Assembly (NCBI RefSeq): GCF_011761475.1
Contig: NZ_JAASRS010000001.1
Location: forward strand, 1,612,001-1,676,000
DNA from: Saccharococcus thermophilus
GTDB lineage: Bacteria; Bacillota; Bacilli; Bacillales; Anoxybacillaceae
Direction: 5' to 3'
Length of the DNA stretch: 64,000 nucleotides
Shown here: piece after piece, positions 19,015 to 29,179 of the stretch
How the letters are laid out: each line of letters begins with the position of its first letter
Position numbering within the stretch: the stretch's first letter is position 1
Notes under the pieces: model-generated
Told to the model about the DNA's origin: nothing
Seen by the model: the letters and a program-made list of their open reading frames with translations, nothing else
The model's database searches: none
Position numbers and translations under genes: made by a program

Positions 19015-20211
19015 TATTCTTTCACCTCTTGTTCAGGCAATCCTTGCGGAGCCGTGCCTATTCCCGGCCTGCGGACGTATACCTTCGTCTTCACGGTCAC
19101 TTCAACGGTAGGGAAGATTTCCTCCCAACGATCCTTTACCCGATTCCATTCTCTTGGATATTTTCGATGAAAAATCTCTGCAAAGCCAAAAATATCAGCC
19201 TTCATCTTTTTTTGTACTTTTTTCAATGCGGCTTGAATACGCTTATTCGTCTCCATTTGCCAATTCTTTTTCGATCATTTTCGTATACTTAGGATTCATC
19301 AAGTTCCATTTCGTTCCGTTTAATATAATATCGTCTTCCGCGGTCGCTTTCACGATCATCTTCCACTTGCCTTTCTGATATTTGGGGATGAATTCCGTAT
19401 GCGCTCTGATCAGCGTGGCCGTGACATTTCCTTTTTCCCCTTTTGGCGTAATCGTAACATTCGCCTGTTTGATCTCATTTCTGAGCCAAAGCACCCCTCG
19501 AGTCAATTTATCATTAATATCCCCGACCATTTTATCCTTCTTAAAAATGGCGGTACGTTGGATAAACGCAATGGTCTGCAACTCTTGTTTCCCTTTTTCC
19601 GGGGGCAAAATCTTCACCATGGGAAGAGCCGCTGCGCCGGCATCGCCACTTAGCATTTGCAGAGCGTCTTTTACCGTTACTCGCAGTAAAAGCTGCGATT
19701 CTGACAATTCCCGCAGCACCTCTGCTGAGCTTTGCTCTATTAGGGGGGACAATTCAAGCACACTTTTCGCAGTTCCTTTACTCACCAATACATTGGCACG
19801 AAGGCGGGCTTGCGGATTGCGGCCCAGAAAGTCGAGATGCTGGCGAATCCCTGCTCTTGCCGCTTTCTCCCCGAACACGATCACCTCCGTGTGTCCCCAG
19901 AAAATACGTCGAGGAAGCTTCTCTTGCAGGTTTGAGATCGCATCAGCCACGGTGGTACCCGTTCCCGATCTTACTATCGTTTCAGCCCCGCCACCGCCAT
20001 CGCCACCACCTATCATCTGACCTCCTCCACCGACTGCTTTCGGGACGATTAGTTCCACTGTAAGCATGATTTTCCCATCTTTTGTTTGATCAATCCCTAA
20101 TCCTACGATTAGCGCTAAATCGTTGACTTCCTTCCTGTCCCAACAGCCGCTTAGCAAAATAAGATGAACACAAACGAAAAGAAGTTTTGCTGCTTTTTGC
20201 AAGATGCCCAT
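19014..20211 (-). pseudogene. gerXC: Germinant receptor C subunit (GerAC family lipoprotein), frameshifted
   Basis: Lipoprotein C subunit of a spore germinant receptor. The first 322 codons (to 19243) carry a signal peptide with lipobox LSGC (cysteine 23) and the CWDRKEVNDLA start typical of GerAC. The last 80 codons lie in another frame (19256-19014) and encode the conserved GerAC tail, KRIQAAL...DIFGFAEIFHRKYP...RRPGIG. The family normally has both parts in one chain. Removing one base near 19255, in GCAAATGG, would join them as KELA-METNKRIQ. The second frame has only a weak ribosome site. It may be a true mutation or a sequence error. Confidence 0.88.
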
Positions 20212-20245
20212 TTTTGTTTATCTCCTTTCTCCCCTTGTTTCATCG

Positions 20246-21349
20246 CTATTCTGTTAATTTTTGGTTATTGGTTCTTTTGCGCCATTTTGCGATAAATAGG
20301 AGAAGGAGAGGAAGTCCCGTTTGAATCGTAAACTGGTAAAACAAGGAAGAACCTCCTAGAAAGCGGGTCAATTCCATTAAATTCGGCGCCGACCAGACGG
20401 CAAATAACAGCATGAAAAATCCCATGGGAAAAACGATCGGGCGATAATCCGACAAATTCAACCATTGCGCTGTTCCCAACACCAAAGCATAATAAAAAAC
20501 AGAAATTTTCAAAAATACACCCACTACCCAAAGAGCCGTTAAGAAGGCTTCAAGGTGTTCAAGGAAATCCGCGATGCTAATGTAACGGACGGCGCTCGCT
20601 ACGGGATAAGCAAAATGGTCGGTGATTCCTCCTAGGACGAAAAGGATGGCAATGTTGATGAGAGTTAAAGTCAACATGACCGCCACGACCGAAATCATGC
20701 CCCATTTCTTTCCTTTATTTTGATCGGCTACATAAGGAAGGAGAAAAGCGATAAGAAGAAACTCACTGAACCAGCCTTGCGGGACCATCGCACCCATGAG
20801 CGAGGGCATTATTCCCTTTTCCATAATTGGAAACATATTCCTTACTTCCATATCCGGAATCAAAAGGATAATAATGATCAATATAAACATCACCACAATA
20901 GGTACGGACAATTCCGCAAGCCTGCCTACCACTTCCACACCGCCGCGGACGGCAAAGGAGCACACTAGGATCATACTTCCCATTACAAAAACTAATGGAG
21001 TATGCATAAGAAAGTTGCCTACAACAAATTCACCATACTCTCGGATAATAATTCCAGTTATATGCAAATAGAACAATAAAAAGATCAACCCAACCGCTTT
21101 CCCTAAAAATTTGCCGAGAATATCCCCGCTGTACTCGATAATGGTTTTCTGTGGATAGAGCTGATGCAGCCGAACGGCAATATGGACCGTCAAAAAACCA
21201 ACGAGAGAAGCCCAAAGAGGAGAGAGCCACATATCCTGATTTGCGTGCCGGGCGGTGATCGCGGGAACTAAAAGAATGGCGGTGGCGATAATGGTAGGAT
21301 ACATCATCATCGCCATTTGCGCCGCAGATATTTTTCCTTTTTCGATCAT
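20246..21349 (-). CDS. gerXB: Germinant receptor B subunit (GerAB family)
   Basis: Polytopic inner-membrane protein of the amino acid-polyamine-organocation type that recognises the germinant. The 367 residues start MIEKGKISAAQM and contain about ten hydrophobic segments. The ATG at 21349 starts one base after the gerXA stop and follows GGAGGATC; the longer open frame would reach into gerXA. Ends 34 bases before gerXC. Confidence 0.93.
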   Translation of the reverse strand: MIEKGKISAAQMAMMMYPTIIATAILLVPAITARHANQDMWLSPLWASLVGFLTVHIAVRLHQLYPQKTIIEYSGDILGKFLGKAVGLIFLLFYLHITGIIIREYGEFVVGNFLMHTPLVFVMGSMILVCSFAVRGGVEVVGRLAELSVPIVVMFILIIIILLIPDMEVRNMFPIMEKGIMPSLMGAMVPQGWFSEFLLIAFLLPYVADQNKGKKWGMISVVAVMLTLTLINIAILFVLGGITDHFAYPVASAVRYISIADFLEHLEAFLTALWVVGVFLKISVFYYALVLGTAQWLNLSDYRPIVFPMGFFMLLFAVWSAPNLMELTRFLGGSSLFYQFTIQTGLPLLLLFIAKWRKRTNNQKLTE

Positions 21350-21350
21350 A

Positions 21351-22961
21351 TCATGATCCTCCTTTCCCTTTACTCGTCTCGTCATCTCCGTGATTAGGAT
21401 TCGGTTTCTGATCCGGACTTTGCCGCTCAATGTTATTATCCTTTCCCGTTAAATGAGGGCGTGTATTGAACTTCCAAAAAGGCGCGCGCAGCAGCACGTC
21501 TTTCATTTCGCCCCTTTGTATTGGAGCCATCGGAGATAAATAGGGAACGCCAAAAGAACGAAGCGTCGCCATATGAGTAACAATCATAATCAGCCCAAGC
21601 ACAATCCCGAGAAGCCCTAACGTCCCTGCCAGCAAGATCATCGGAAAGCGCAGCATCCTTAATGCGATTCCAGCGGCATAACGGGGAACGGTAAAAGAGG
21701 CAATCCCTGTCAAGGCGACCACCATGATCAGAGGACTAGAAACGAGGCCTGCTTGAACCGCAGCTTGCCCAATCACCAGCGCGCCAACGATACTAACCGC
21801 AGAACCCGCTTGTCTTGGGAGCCTTAACCCCGCTTCACGCAGGGCCTCAAATACAATTTCCATGAGCAACGCTTCGACCAGTGCCGGAAAGGGAATCTTC
21901 TCCCGAGAAGCAGCAATGGTTATCAAAAGTGTAGTAGGAAGCATTTCCTGATGAAAGGTAAGGAGCGCCACATACAACGACGGCAGTAAAAGAGATATCA
22001 AAAGAAATATGTAACGCAGCCAGCGGGTTGCCGTGCCTATTAAGGATCGTTGGTAGTAATCTTCATTTGATTGCAGCAAAGAATAAAAAGAAACCGGCAC
22101 AATCAAAACGAAAGGAGTGCCGTCTTGAAGAATCGCTACTCGCCCTTCAAGCAGGCTTGCCGCTACAACATCAGGCCGTTCGGTATCCAAGACTTGAGGA
22201 AACGGGGAGTAAGGATTGTCCTCAATGAACTCTTCAATATAGCTCGTTTCCAAAATGCCGTCTACCTTGATGCGGCTAAGCCGGGTCTCTACTTCTTGAA
22301 TTAATGCTTGATCGGCAATTCCTTCAATATAAGAGATGACTACTTCGGTCTGGGTATATTCCCCAATTTTCATTGATTTCATTTTTAGCTGCGGGCTTCT
22401 TATTTTTCTGCGCAATAAAGCAAGGTTAGTCCCTAATGATTCGGTGAAGCCCTCCCGCGGCCCTCTTATCACCGCTTCCCCCGTTGGTTCGTCTATGGAA
22501 CGTTTTTCCCAATTTGCCAAACCTAATGCGAATCCTTCGCTTTGTTGGTCGATAAGCAAAACCGGGTTTCCACTAGAGATATGTTCCATGCACTCTGTAA
22601 TTGTTTGTACCTTCTTTACCTTTGAAACCGTCAATCTTTGTTCTAATATGTGATTGACATGAATGAACTGATCGGTATTCTCCTTGGCATTATTTTCTTT
22701 CATCAAAGGGGTGAGTACGCCCGCATCGATTTCTTCGATGTTAGACAAACCGTCGAAATAGATAAGAGCAGCTTTTGTTTTTCCCTCAATTTTAAATGGG
22801 CGAAAAACGATATCCATACAATTTTGATAGATGTTTTGCAGTTCTTGCAGATTTTGCTCCAAATCGGTAGAAAGAAAGTCCTGTTGTTGCTGATTTTGGT
22901 TTTGCCCTTGCTGGTTCTTCACTATTTGTTTTTTTTTCTTGCTTTCTTTAAAAAAAAACAT
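21351..22961 (-). CDS. gerXA: Germinant receptor A subunit (GerAA family)
   Basis: Membrane subunit of a spore germinant receptor. The 536 residues comprise a long hydrophilic N-terminal domain that begins with a lysine- and glutamine-rich stretch, then the GerA core with YIEGIAD, the TERPDVVAASLLEGRVAI segment and PSLYVALLTFHQEMLP, and four or five membrane segments in the C-terminal half. First gene of gerXA-XB-XC-XD. No convincing SigG promoter was found in the 290 bases upstream. Confidence 0.95.
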   Translation of the reverse strand: MFFFKESKKKKQIVKNQQGQNQNQQQQDFLSTDLEQNLQELQNIYQNCMDIVFRPFKIEGKTKAALIYFDGLSNIEEIDAGVLTPLMKENNAKENTDQFIHVNHILEQRLTVSKVKKVQTITECMEHISSGNPVLLIDQQSEGFALGLANWEKRSIDEPTGEAVIRGPREGFTESLGTNLALLRRKIRSPQLKMKSMKIGEYTQTEVVISYIEGIADQALIQEVETRLSRIKVDGILETSYIEEFIEDNPYSPFPQVLDTERPDVVAASLLEGRVAILQDGTPFVLIVPVSFYSLLQSNEDYYQRSLIGTATRWLRYIFLLISLLLPSLYVALLTFHQEMLPTTLLITIAASREKIPFPALVEALLMEIVFEALREAGLRLPRQAGSAVSIVGALVIGQAAVQAGLVSSPLIMVVALTGIASFTVPRYAAGIALRMLRFPMILLAGTLGLLGIVLGLIMIVTHMATLRSFGVPYLSPMAPIQRGEMKDVLLRAPFWKFNTRPHLTGKDNNIERQSPDQKPNPNHGDDETSKGKGGS

Positions 22962-23196
22962 ACAATTACCTTCTTTCTAACGATCGACATTCTCTGCCTC
23001 TATTTTTTCCATTTTTAAATGATATCATCCCTTTTCGGGGAATAAATAAAAAGCGGGGGTTTCTCATTTCCGCGAAAAGCCGAATTCAAAAAATGACAGG
23101 AAGCATAGACGATCATAGGCTTTCCCGTTTATGGATGACCATCAACCGCTCAATTTTTCCGTTTTTATGCTTAGTGGGGGTGGGGAGGCTTCTCAG

Positions 23197-23246
23197 AAAA
23201 AATGAAAACCCCTTCGCCCCGTGATTTCCACCATCGGGGTGAAGGG
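23197..23246 (-). terminator. Terminator of fni
   Basis: A 12-bp stem (CCCTTCACCCCG with CGGGGCGAAGGG, one G-T pair) and GTTTTCATTTTTT follow the fni stop on the minus strand. Confidence 0.88.
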
Positions 23247-23251
23247 TGAGT

Positions 23252-24301
23252 TTATCGACAGCTATATGCCTTTGTATCAAAGCCTCTTTCCGTTAACCAA
23301 TGATGCGTATCGCCGCGAATGACAAGCGGCGCGCGCTGCAGTTCGGCGATCGTCTTTGTCCCCAACGCTCCCATAATGAACGTGAAATCATGGTGAAGCT
23401 CCTCCATAAAGGCGATTAATGCTTCCAACCCTTGTTCAACAAGCGTCCGCAAAAGCGGTCCCGCCATTCCTACCGCCGCTGCCCCTAATGCAATCGCTTT
23501 CGCGGCATCAAGCGCTGTGCGAACGCCGCCGCTGCCAATCACCGTTAAGGAAGGAGAGGATTGCACTACCTCTACAATCGACGCCGCCGTCGAAATCCCC
23601 CAATCATTAAAATACGCCATCACGTTCGAACGGCGTTTATTTTCGATCCGGGCAAAGTTGGTTCCGCCAAAACCGCCAACATCGACAATTTTTACTCCCG
23701 CCTCCTGTAGGCGCACTGCCGTTTCCTTGCTCATGCCAAATCCTACTTCTTTTACGATGACAGGGACTTGGACGTTTTGAACAATTTGTTCGATGCGAAG
23801 CAACGCTCCGGTAAAATCACGATCTCCTTCCGGCATCACAAGTTCCTGCACCACATTTAAATGAATTTGCAGGCCATCCGCCTCAATCATATCTACAGCA
23901 CGCTTCGCATCATCCACCGTTGCTTCGCTGCCAACGTTCGCAAAAATAATACCGTCTTTATTTACTTTTCGTACAATCTCAAACGTTTTTCGCTGTTTGT
24001 CGTCTTTTAGCGCTGATGTTTGGGAACCGACCGCCATTGCAATTCGGCAATGCTTTGCCGCCTCTGCCAATCCTTTATTGATCTCGAGTGTTTTTTCTCC
24101 TCCGCCGCCGGTCATGGCATTGATAAAGAAAGGCGAACTTAAGGAAAGTTCGCCTAAAGCGGTATGCAGCTGGATATCGCGAATGCGCACATCAGGCAGG
24201 CTTTGGTGCACAAACGTAATGTCGTCAAATCCATGTGCGCCATGATCAAAGGTAGCGAGCGCATGCTGAATATGTTCTATCTTTCGCTTTGCTCGATTCA
24301 T
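23252..24301 (-). CDS. fni: Isopentenyl-diphosphate delta-isomerase, type 2
   Basis: Interconverts isopentenyl and dimethylallyl diphosphate, using FMN and NADPH. The 349 residues start [12 protein letters not shown] and show FINAMTGGG, the VGSQ motif, [19 protein letters not shown] and [13 protein letters not shown], all FMN or substrate-binding elements of the type 2 enzyme. Supplies precursors to HepS/HepT. Corresponds to B. subtilis ypgA, upstream of ypfD. Confidence 0.96.
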   Translation of the reverse strand: MNRAKRKIEHIQHALATFDHGAHGFDDITFVHQSLPDVRIRDIQLHTALGELSLSSPFFINAMTGGGGEKTLEINKGLAEAAKHCRIAMAVGSQTSALKDDKQRKTFEIVRKVNKDGIIFANVGSEATVDDAKRAVDMIEADGLQIHLNVVQELVMPEGDRDFTGALLRIEQIVQNVQVPVIVKEVGFGMSKETAVRLQEAGVKIVDVGGFGGTNFARIENKRRSNVMAYFNDWGISTAASIVEVVQSSPSLTVIGSGGVRTALDAAKAIALGAAAVGMAGPLLRTLVEQGLEALIAFMEELHHDFTFIMGALGTKTIAELQRAPLVIRGDTHHWLTERGFDTKAYSCR

Positions 24302-24314
24302 TGCATCATCCTCA

Positions 24315-25478
24315 TTATTTTAATTTTTTCAGCTGTTCTCCGATCACTTCGCCAATTTGGAATCCTCTTACTTCACTAGATGGTTTTGTATATTGGCTAT
24401 AGTCTTCTTCCGATGCGGTCTCTTCTTCAATAAGCTCGCGCATGCTTAGCGAAATGCGGTGCTCCGCTTCATTGACATCGAGCACTTTCGCTTTGACTTC
24501 CTCACCTTCTTTTAACACTTCATGCGGCGTGCCGATCCGCTTATTGGAGATTTGGGAAATATGGACAAGGCCTTCCACACCTGGGAAAATTTCAATAAAC
24601 GCGCCAAACGGCACAAGCCGTTTCACTATGCCTGTAACAATATCGCCAGGGGCAATTTTTTCGGCAATTCCTTCCCAAGGACCTGGCATTGCCTCTTTGA
24701 TCGACAGGGAAACGCGGCCATTCTCTTCATCCACTGCAAGCACTTTTACTTTTACCGTTTCTCCTTCTTTTACGACATCAGACGGATGGTCGACACGGGT
24801 ATGGGAAAGCTGTGAAATATGTACAAGGCCATCAAAACCGCCGACATCGACAAACACACCAAAATCGGTAATGCGGCGCACGATCCCCTCAAGCACTTGC
24901 CCTGGTTGCAAACGCTGTAACGCTTCTTTCCGTTGGCGTTGCTGCTCTTCTTCCACAACCGCGCGATGCGATAAAATGACGCGATTTTTTTCGCGATCCA
25001 GCTCCACCACTTTTACGGCAAGCGCCTTTCCTTTATAGTCGGAAAAATCCTCAACATAATGCGGTTCCACAAGGGAAGCAGGGATAAAGCCGCGCACTCC
25101 AACATCAGCGACAAGCCCCCCTTTGACAAGGTCTTTTACGACCGCCGTAAACGTTTCACCGCTAGCAAATTTTCTCTCCAATTCTTCCCAAGCACGGTCT
25201 GCGTCAACCGCTTTCTTCGATAAAATCAGCAAATCCTCTTCTCCCTCTTTGCCTTCCTCTACTTTTTTCACTTTCGCTGTCACTTCATCCCCGACGGAAA
25301 CAGCGTCGCTTGTTTTTTCAATATGCAAATTGGATAATTCACTGATCGGGATGATTCCGCTTTGTTTGCTGTCTTCAATATCGACAAGCACTTGCTTATC
25401 TTCTAGTTTTACGACTTTCCCTCGAACGATATCACCCACTTTATATACGTTTACTTGCAAATTCATGTCTTCTGTCAT
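24315..25478 (-). CDS. ypfD: S1-domain RNA-binding protein (30S S1 homologue)
   Basis: A 387-residue protein made of four S1 repeats of about 70 residues; the last two begin with [21 protein letters not shown] and [20 protein letters not shown], patterns diagnostic for S1, with HISQ(L/I)S in each. Shorter than the six-repeat S1 of enteric bacteria, as usual in Bacillus. The ATG at 25478 is preceded by AAGGAGGG; the 83 codons upstream have no family match. Probably binds mRNA or ribosomes. Confidence 0.94.
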   Translation of the reverse strand: MTEDMNLQVNVYKVGDIVRGKVVKLEDKQVLVDIEDSKQSGIIPISELSNLHIEKTSDAVSVGDEVTAKVKKVEEGKEGEEDLLILSKKAVDADRAWEELERKFASGETFTAVVKDLVKGGLVADVGVRGFIPASLVEPHYVEDFSDYKGKALAVKVVELDREKNRVILSHRAVVEEEQQRQRKEALQRLQPGQVLEGIVRRITDFGVFVDVGGFDGLVHISQLSHTRVDHPSDVVKEGETVKVKVLAVDEENGRVSLSIKEAMPGPWEGIAEKIAPGDIVTGIVKRLVPFGAFIEIFPGVEGLVHISQISNKRIGTPHEVLKEGEEVKAKVLDVNEAEHRISLSMRELIEEETASEEDYSQYTKPSSEVRGFQIGEVIGEQLKKLK

Positions 25479-25629
25479 CGTTAACCCTCCTTCATCAACT
25501 GACGATCCTATAAAAAGCGTGTTTTCTTTATCAACGCCGCACCATCGAACTAACGTTGATGATAACGGATGATAGAACGCCTTTCTATCTATTATACCAT
25601 ATTTTCTCAATACACATGTAATCGAATGC

Positions 25630-26217
25630 TTAATGATGTTGATCGAACAGTGCCTGAATATGTTGCATAATATAATCTGTCGCTTCTTCCGGAGATGCTT
25701 TTCGCTCGCGCAGCGGCGCCATATCAATTGGCGCGCCGTAAATCACTTTCAGCGGCACAAACGGGCGATATGGACCGATAATGGCGCAAGGAACCACGGC
25801 GGCGTTTGTCCGCAGCGCAAAAAAGCCGACACCAGGCAATCCTTTTTTTAATTTTCCATCTTTGCTTCTCGTTCCCTCAGGAAAAATGCCTAACACATGC
25901 CCTTGTTTTAACACTTCCAGCCCGGTCCGCAACGCTTGGCGGTCGCTCATCCCCCGTTTGACTGGAAACGCGTGCAAATGGTTGATCAAGTTTTTTAAAA
26001 TTGGAACGCGAAACAATTCTTCTTTCGCCATAAAGTGAATCGGCCTTGGCGCGGTAATGCCAAGGATTGGCGGGTCGAGATTGCTAATGTGGTTTGCACA
26101 AAGAAGTACTCCTCCTTCTTGCGGGAACTGCTCCACCCCTATTACTTTAATGCGATACAGAGGCGTTAAAATGTTTTTTACAATTCCCTTGGCAAACGAA
26201 TAAAAATCCAACGTCAC
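25630..26217 (-). CDS. plsC: 1-acyl-sn-glycerol-3-phosphate acyltransferase
   Basis: Adds the second acyl chain in phosphatidic acid synthesis at the membrane. The 195 residues contain the catalytic NHxxxxD motif (NHISNLD), the PVKRG segment and FPEGTRS, the acceptor-binding block. GTG start at 26217 overlaps the cmk stop (GTGA), so the two are coupled. B. subtilis lacks plsC at this site, but many Bacillaceae have cmk-plsC-ypfD. Confidence 0.95.
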   Translation of the reverse strand: MTLDFYSFAKGIVKNILTPLYRIKVIGVEQFPQEGGVLLCANHISNLDPPILGITAPRPIHFMAKEELFRVPILKNLINHLHAFPVKRGMSDRQALRTGLEVLKQGHVLGIFPEGTRSKDGKLKKGLPGVGFFALRTNAAVVPCAIIGPYRPFVPLKVIYGAPIDMAPLRERKASPEEATDYIMQHIQALFDQHH

Positions 26218-26888
26218 CCAATCCTTTCGTTTACAATTTCCATGATGCGCTCGACAACTTCTTCCACTGACAGCGAGGTAGTATCGATTTCGACCGCATC
26301 TTCCGCTTTTTTAAGGGGGGCTACTTCACGTTCGGAATCGATTCGATCACGCCGTGCGATTTCCTCTTTTAACGTTTCCAAGTCAGACGGAAATCCTCTA
26401 GCAATGTTCTCCGCATGACGGCGTTTCGCCCTTTCTTCTACGGACGCTTTTAAAAAAATTTTCACTTCTGCATTAGGAAGCACATGGGTGCCAATATCGC
26501 GTCCATCCATGACAACACCGCCGTTTTTCGCAAGGCTGCGTTGGCGTGCCACCATTTCCTCGCGCACTAACGGATGCTTGGCGACAAGAGATACAGCATT
26601 TGTTACCTCTTCTCCCCGAATAATATTCGTAACATCTTCTCCATTGACTAGCACAAGCTGTCCTTTCGGTGACGTCCTTAATTCAATATATGTATCCTTT
26701 AATAAAGAAATTAACGCTTGTTCATCGTCAAGCGCGATCCCTTGTTGCAGCGCCCGGTATGTGAGCGCCCGGTACATGGCGCCTGTATCAATATAAATAT
26801 AAGAGAGCCGCTTTGCAATCATTTTCGCCACAGTGCTTTTCCCTGCTGCAGCTGGTCCGTCAATGGCAATATTGATTCTTTTTCTCAT
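26214..26888 (-). CDS. cmk: Cytidylate kinase
   Basis: Phosphorylates CMP and dCMP. The 224 residues have the P-loop [10 protein letters not shown], the [13 protein letters not shown]-binding segment and [11 protein letters not shown]. The ATG follows AGGAGT. The right end of the TnpB region lies only some 20-40 bases upstream, so the native promoter has been moved or replaced. Confidence 0.97.
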   Translation of the reverse strand: MRKRINIAIDGPAAAGKSTVAKMIAKRLSYIYIDTGAMYRALTYRALQQGIALDDEQALISLLKDTYIELRTSPKGQLVLVNGEDVTNIIRGEEVTNAVSLVAKHPLVREEMVARQRSLAKNGGVVMDGRDIGTHVLPNAEVKIFLKASVEERAKRRHAENIARGFPSDLETLKEEIARRDRIDSEREVAPLKKAEDAVEIDTTSLSVEEVVERIMEIVNERIG

Positions 26889-26899
26889 AACTCCTGGTT

Positions 26900-27035
26900 A
26901 CTAAAATCTATAAAAATCGACTCATCGCGATGGAACCAGGAAACACCACTTGCCGCTCGGATTCTCACCGAGTTCCATCAGGAAGGGAATCCCCTTGTCA
27001 TTCACCTGCTGTGAAAGACATCCCGTGGCTCACTG
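26900..27035 (-). ncRNA. Probable omega-RNA scaffold region downstream of tnpB
   Basis: TnpB-type genes carry a guide-RNA scaffold that overlaps and follows the 3' end of the gene. In this stretch an outer stem GATGGAAC/GTTCCATC encloses a hairpin CTCGG-TGAGAAT-CCGAG, and a GGGGATTCCC palindrome lies before it, a compact folded RNA without an open frame. The exact right end of the element, and so the guide, could not be fixed. Confidence 0.5.
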
Positions 27036-28673
27036 TTAGCGACGGCACTTGTCGTGCACCATTCCTTCCATCGTTCCGTACACGACAGCGATTTTAGCAA
27101 CCAGGTCTACACCTCCCTCAGTTGAATTTGGCCCTGGTTCAGCCAACAACATATGCAAGATGTTCCATAATGACCATTCATGATCTTGTTTGAAATTCTC
27201 GATTTTGCGTAACATCATCGCGATATATTGGAGCTGTTTCGTTCCGCTTTTCGATTGCTTGTAGGATTCTTCCATCGACCCTAACACCGCAATCAAATGG
27301 CGTTTCACTTTCGTTTTTATGATGTGAATGAGTTCTTTTGGCAATCGTTCCTGATACCCTAATCCCCGTCTGCCAATCACCAAAGCGGCACTTTCATGAA
27401 CGGATAACCCGTATTTCTTCATATACTTGAAACGTCCGATGACGCTGGTATACGCCGGATTCACTTTTTTGACGCGAAACCCAAGCCATAAGCCCCGGCG
27501 AATGATGGTGTCAGTCAGTTTTTTCTTTTTGAAATTATGGGTAAAGCGATTGAATCGTTTGTCCGTATCGTGCCGCTGTCTTAGTTGAATGTTTTCGATG
27601 ACCACTGCCCCAACATTCTCTTGAAGCAGCCAGTCATACACATCTCGTACGGTTTCTCCAATGATGTTGTTTCGCTTATTCGCTTTCACATATTCGAGTT
27701 CATGGCAGTAAAACACCTTTGATTGAAGAAAGTTTCCTTGTTTTGAAACGATGCTTACGGCGATGCGGTCAATGTTGATATCCATCCCAGCGATTCGTTC
27801 CGCTTCAATCGGTTCATCGTAGGCAAGTTCCCTGCCATATACCTCTTCTTCATAGATAAGATAGACATAATATTCCCCGTTTTTGCGTTTGATTTCGACG
27901 GTGTAAGTTTGATATTCGATGATCGGCTTTCCTTTTGCATTCACTCCGACTGGTTCTCCCATGACGAGATCGATGATTTCCTCTTCATATTTTTCAGGAA
28001 CAGATACAGGAAATCGTAAACGGGGAGCGTGTTTCCCTTTTGGTTGTCCAAGTGGATTGGCGATTTCTACATAACATTGGTACGTCTTGTCGTCATAGGT
28101 GAGACGAATATTCAAATTTCCTTTTTTGCTTTTATCGCCTCTGGCGTACAATTGATTCGAGCGCAAGTCTTTCCATTCTTCGTTCGTGATTTTTCCTTTC
28201 AAACGCTTATAAAAATTTTGTTTCCCACCAAAAATCACACGTGGAATCGTTCCTTGGGCGAGATGGTGCTTTAGCTCCTCTTCTTTGGATTTCAGTTTTT
28301 CTAATCGTCGCTGTAATCCGGCTAAACATGTTGGAAGATCGACATTCTTTGGTGTTTTTCGTCCATGTTGATATTCATCGATTTTCTTTTCGGTTTTTTC
28401 GATTTTCGCCCGTACATCCTCTAAGCGCATTGGAAGCAACCCACGTTGGGAAGAAATCAGTGATTGAACAAGCAAGACCGCATCTTCGGCAAACCGTTTG
28501 TTGAGCGGAAATTGGCGCGGAAGGTGCTTGATGATGTCTTTTGCGTTCCTTCCCTCCAGCAAACGGTTGAACGCGTATCGCTTCGCGGAACCAAAGACGC
28601 GCATCAACTCATCTAATGAGTGAAGTTGTGTTTCATCATCGGAAACGATTTTCATCATCCGAACCGTTTTCAT
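27036..28673 (-). CDS. tnpB: TnpB-like RNA-guided nuclease family protein, non-canonical RuvC
   Basis: A 545-residue member of the IS605 OrfB/TnpB family. RuvC motif I is GMDINIDR (aspartate about 298), motif II VVIEN (glutamate about 360), then NPAYTS at 405-410. The four-cysteine zinc ribbon that normally follows NPAYTS is absent, and the third motif reads SVHESAALVIGRRGLG, with His-Glu where the classical Asp of DxNAA stands. The protein is longer than the usual 400 or so residues; residues about 85-140 are rich in charged heptads. No TnpA is adjacent. Start at 28673 chosen as the first ATG after AAGGGG. Confidence 0.88.
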   Translation of the reverse strand: MKTVRMMKIVSDDETQLHSLDELMRVFGSAKRYAFNRLLEGRNAKDIIKHLPRQFPLNKRFAEDAVLLVQSLISSQRGLLPMRLEDVRAKIEKTEKKIDEYQHGRKTPKNVDLPTCLAGLQRRLEKLKSKEEELKHHLAQGTIPRVIFGGKQNFYKRLKGKITNEEWKDLRSNQLYARGDKSKKGNLNIRLTYDDKTYQCYVEIANPLGQPKGKHAPRLRFPVSVPEKYEEEIIDLVMGEPVGVNAKGKPIIEYQTYTVEIKRKNGEYYVYLIYEEEVYGRELAYDEPIEAERIAGMDINIDRIAVSIVSKQGNFLQSKVFYCHELEYVKANKRNNIIGETVRDVYDWLLQENVGAVVIENIQLRQRHDTDKRFNRFTHNFKKKKLTDTIIRRGLWLGFRVKKVNPAYTSVIGRFKYMKKYGLSVHESAALVIGRRGLGYQERLPKELIHIIKTKVKRHLIAVLGSMEESYKQSKSGTKQLQYIAMMLRKIENFKQDHEWSLWNILHMLLAEPGPNSTEGGVDLVAKIAVVYGTMEGMVHDKCRR

Positions 28674-28903
28674 CCCCTTGCCGTTCCCCTTGTTTGGATC
28701 CTTAAGAACATATATTCGCTAAATCTTCTTTATTTCCTTTTTACATGAGAAAGGGGGAGAGGATTTTTTATCAAAAGACAGGGGACGATGGAAAAGATGA
28801 AGAACATCCATCTCTTTACGTTCAATAACAGGAGATATTACATGATTTTATAAGTGTTTAACAAACTGCTTATACCTCCTGCTCACTTAATATTTTTATC
28901 AAA

Positions 28904-28925
28904 GAAAAAAGCAGGAAATCCCTGC
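28904..28925 (-). terminator. Terminator after ypfB
   Basis: GCAGG and CCTGC form a short stem with a 5-base loop followed by TTTTTTC on the minus strand, 32 bases after the ypfB stop. Confidence 0.7.
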
Positions 28926-28956
28926 ACGCTTCGATGTCATTTTATCATATTGACCG

Positions 28957-29136
28957 TCAACGGTCGACGATTGTTTCGATTGTTTTTGTTTTTTCTTGTT
29001 TGCTGACTCCTTCATATTCATAAACTTTTCCTAAATAAGGAGGAAGCGGAGTGTATAAAATAAGCCACTGCGCAATGATTAAAAAAATAAACTGAATGAT
29101 CACAAGCTTCCATAAAAGAGATTCGATTCGTTTCAT
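28957..29136 (-). CDS. ypfB: YpfB-like small membrane protein (DUF5359)
   Basis: A 59-residue protein with one strongly hydrophobic segment (about residues 9-27) and a charged C-terminus. Function unknown. It occupies the ypfB position between ypfA and cmk. The ATG at 29136 was preferred to a longer frame that runs into ypfA; the ribosome site (AGGCAGG, 14 bases off) is poor. Confidence 0.75.
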   Translation of the reverse strand: MKRIESLLWKLVIIQFIFLIIAQWLILYTPLPPYLGKVYEYEGVSKQEKTKTIETIVDR

Positions 29137-29179
29137 TTGCGCGCACGCAGCCTGCCTTTCATGATTTTTTATATAGCCA

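Noticed and set aside
19243-19256. Programmed frameshift in gerXC
   Set aside because: No slippery heptamer or downstream pseudoknot was seen, only a short AAA; a plain indel is simpler.
19382-20020. Plus-strand open frame of 212 codons
   Set aside because: It lies wholly opposite gerXC, has no ribosome site and shows the serine- and proline-rich composition of an antisense shadow.
27036-28673. Cas12-type effector
   Set aside because: No repeats or cas genes nearby, and the NPAYTS and VIGRRGLG motifs place it in the TnpB/OrfB family.
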